This document shows positions 38,758 through 39,885 of a stretch of DNA of 39,885 nucleotides, piece after piece; positions within the stretch are counted from its first letter, which is position 1, and every line of letters starts with the position of its first letter. The stretch is taken from the NCBI RefSeq assembly GCF_000430005.1, contig NZ_AUCY01000030.1, forward strand, positions 1 through 39,885, in the 5' to 3' direction. This DNA comes from Desulfovibrio cuneatus DSM 11391. GTDB taxonomy: Bacteria > Desulfobacterota > Desulfovibrionia > Desulfovibrionales > Desulfovibrionaceae. A program made the translations under genes and the position numbers. The notes below the pieces were generated by a model that was given only the letters and a program-made list of their open reading frames with translations, made no database searches and was not told the origin of the DNA.

Positions 38758-39543
38758 CTACCAATCAGGGGGCGGCACTTCTTTCCAGCCACCTTTTTTG
38801 TATTTCTTCCAGGCGGGGCTTACTGCTTCAAACGAAGGAATTTCCGGCTCCTCTTCATCATAGATAACATCACCTTGAAAACGGTAAGGACCATGCCTGC
38901 CATCGTCTCTATAACCGGGTTCATTGGGACAAAACATCCTTGAAAAAGGACCATTCGATCCAAAGCCCATTTTTCCATGCAATGCATACCGCTTGTTCTT
39001 TGCATCTATAAAGTACATTGAAAAATAGGGGTCTCTCACGCATTCCACAGTACCTTCCAGGGTTTGGTAGGGCAAAACTCGCGTGTTGCGGGGCACTCCG
39101 GGGCGGGTGTCAAGCCGAATAGCGCTGGGACGTAGCCATCGCATGTGAGAAATACCATTTTTTTCTTGTTCTTCTTCTACTATCATTTTTTCAGGAGTAA
39201 TAATAAACTGCCTGCCAAGATTCATTTCCCATGCATTGGCGTCATAGGGATTGAAAGTAGAACGAGATATTCCTATTTCTCCGCACAAGCCTTCTTTGTC
39301 GTCATCATAGCATAAGAGAATATTAAAATTATTACCATCAGGTTCTGAGAAAACACAAGAAACACTTCCTTGCCCAGAATAACACGAAACAAACTCCGCC
39401 ACGATATCCCCCGGAGCCGGGGGTACAGGGGCAGCGTTTTGGGTGCTATTGGCATTATGTTTCGCGGAACCCGCAGTCAGCGCAGGGTGGCTGCAAAGCA
39501 GCACACCAGCAAAGAGGAACAGACTGAACAACATGCGGCGCAT
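38758..39543 (-). CDS. Exported hypothetical protein
   Basis: About 261 residues with a Sec signal peptide (MLFSLFLFAGVLLCSHPALT, cleavage near TAGSA). The mature part has six or seven cysteines (for example SCYSGQGSVSC, LLCYDDDKEGLC), suggesting disulfides in the periplasm. A Trp/Pro/Lys-rich tail ends in PPPDW. No family was recognised. The ATG at 39543 gives the better signal peptide and has a GGGGG ribosome-like site 7 bases upstream; the frame is open to 39582. It sits inside the RHS island, next to the inverted family F copy. It may be cargo of the island. Confidence 0.65.
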   Translation of the reverse strand: MRRMLFSLFLFAGVLLCSHPALTAGSAKHNANSTQNAAPVPPAPGDIVAEFVSCYSGQGSVSCVFSEPDGNNFNILLCYDDDKEGLCGEIGISRSTFNPYDANAWEMNLGRQFIITPEKMIVEEEQEKNGISHMRWLRPSAIRLDTRPGVPRNTRVLPYQTLEGTVECVRDPYFSMYFIDAKNKRYALHGKMGFGSNGPFSRMFCPNEPGYRDDGRHGPYRFQGDVIYDEEEPEIPSFEAVSPAWKKYKKGGWKEVPPPDW

Positions 39544-39639
39544 ATGGCCCCCGGATAGTTGGCGGTGCAGGGCAACGAGCAAATATACATATGACTATAT
39601 ATGAAGGCCAGGGCGCTGGCAATGGGTAAGGAATTGGGC

Positions 39640-39885
39640 TATCGCGGCGTCTTCGCCGCACCTTATAGGTAATTTTCAGAGCCTCCCCCACCCTACGCGC
39701 GCTTTGCTGCGCCCGCCCACTCATGCGGAGTGCGGTAGTTTAGGTGTCGCTTTCCTATACTGTAGCTATTACCTTTTGTGGCAAAGCCATTTACCCCAGC
39801 AAGCAACCGAGAAGCACCCCTTCGCCCTTGCTTGGCACGGTGTAATTACCGCGCGAATATGTTTGCGGGCGTCACGAGCGGAGCG
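39640..39885 (-). repeat. Family F repeat, inverted copy F3 (runs off the window)
   Basis: Read on the minus strand it aligns throughout with F2, from the window edge (CATATTCGCGCGG) to the GCGGCG-aaga-CGCCGC hairpin at about 39643-39662. Its orientation is opposite to F2, so the pair brackets 35926-39639. Confidence 0.85.

Noticed and set aside
1-39885. tRNA, rRNA or insertion-sequence genes
   Set aside because: No cloverleaf with a GGTTCRANYCC arm, no rRNA-like sequence and no transposase or integrase motif was seen on either strand.

Overview
The window looks like a chromosome segment of a Desulfovibrionaceae (sulfate-reducer type) bacterium. The main clues are a ferredoxin almost identical in pattern to Desulfovibrio africanus ferredoxin III (Asp in place of one cluster cysteine), hypAB for NiFe-hydrogenase maturation, an aldehyde:ferredoxin oxidoreductase relative, a MenA-type prenyltransferase, anaerobic-style cobalamin genes, and a flgI-flgJ-flgN-flgK flagellar block. 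Species cannot be named from the sequence alone.

Layout. 1-5.2 kb: tail of an upstream gene, terminators, then a 1616-residue RTX-type repeat protein, probably exported by a type I system that is not in the window. 5.4-11 kb: a small unknown gene, a methyltransferase / WYL-regulator / VOC trio, a TPR operon, a YkgJ-type Cys-cluster protein and the ferredoxin. 11.2-13.4 kb: cobT and the membrane half of a sulfatase/LtaS-like protein whose catalytic half is absent. 13.6-17.3 kb: a long low-complexity protein with a C-terminal lysozyme-like domain, then the convergent AOR-like gene. 17.3-23 kb: flagellar P-ring, rod cap/chaperone and hook-junction genes behind a candidate sigma-54 promoter. 23.7-30.3 kb: a CobQ that lacks its glutaminase domain, an AMIN-domain protein, a TPR protein, hypA-hypB and an Smr-domain protein. 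30.5-35.3 kb: an Asp/Arg-repeat lipoprotein, menA, a DUF4910-type aminopeptidase-like gene and a FemAB/GNAT-like gene. 35.7-39.9 kb: a compact RHS polymorphic-toxin gene with an AT-rich toxin tail and two minus-strand genes, bracketed by inverted copies of a ~250-bp repeat.

The strongest unexplained signal lies between the genes. At least five separate families of palindromic intergenic repeats occur, each with two or more copies. Several differ by paired changes that keep the stems complementary, as expected of selected RNA (or DNA) secondary structure. Family A has nested inverted ends, an optional ~105-bp hairpin cassette, and lies directly against stop codons at several sites. Family B is a ~135-bp whole-length palindrome with rewritten but still complementary arms. 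Family D has two hairpins and a conserved 20-nt tail. Family E is a pair of tandem units. Family F brackets the RHS island. These are the best candidates for an undescribed element or RNA system.

No rRNA, tRNA, CRISPR array, transposase or recognisable riboswitch was found. Coordinates of short sites were read by eye.
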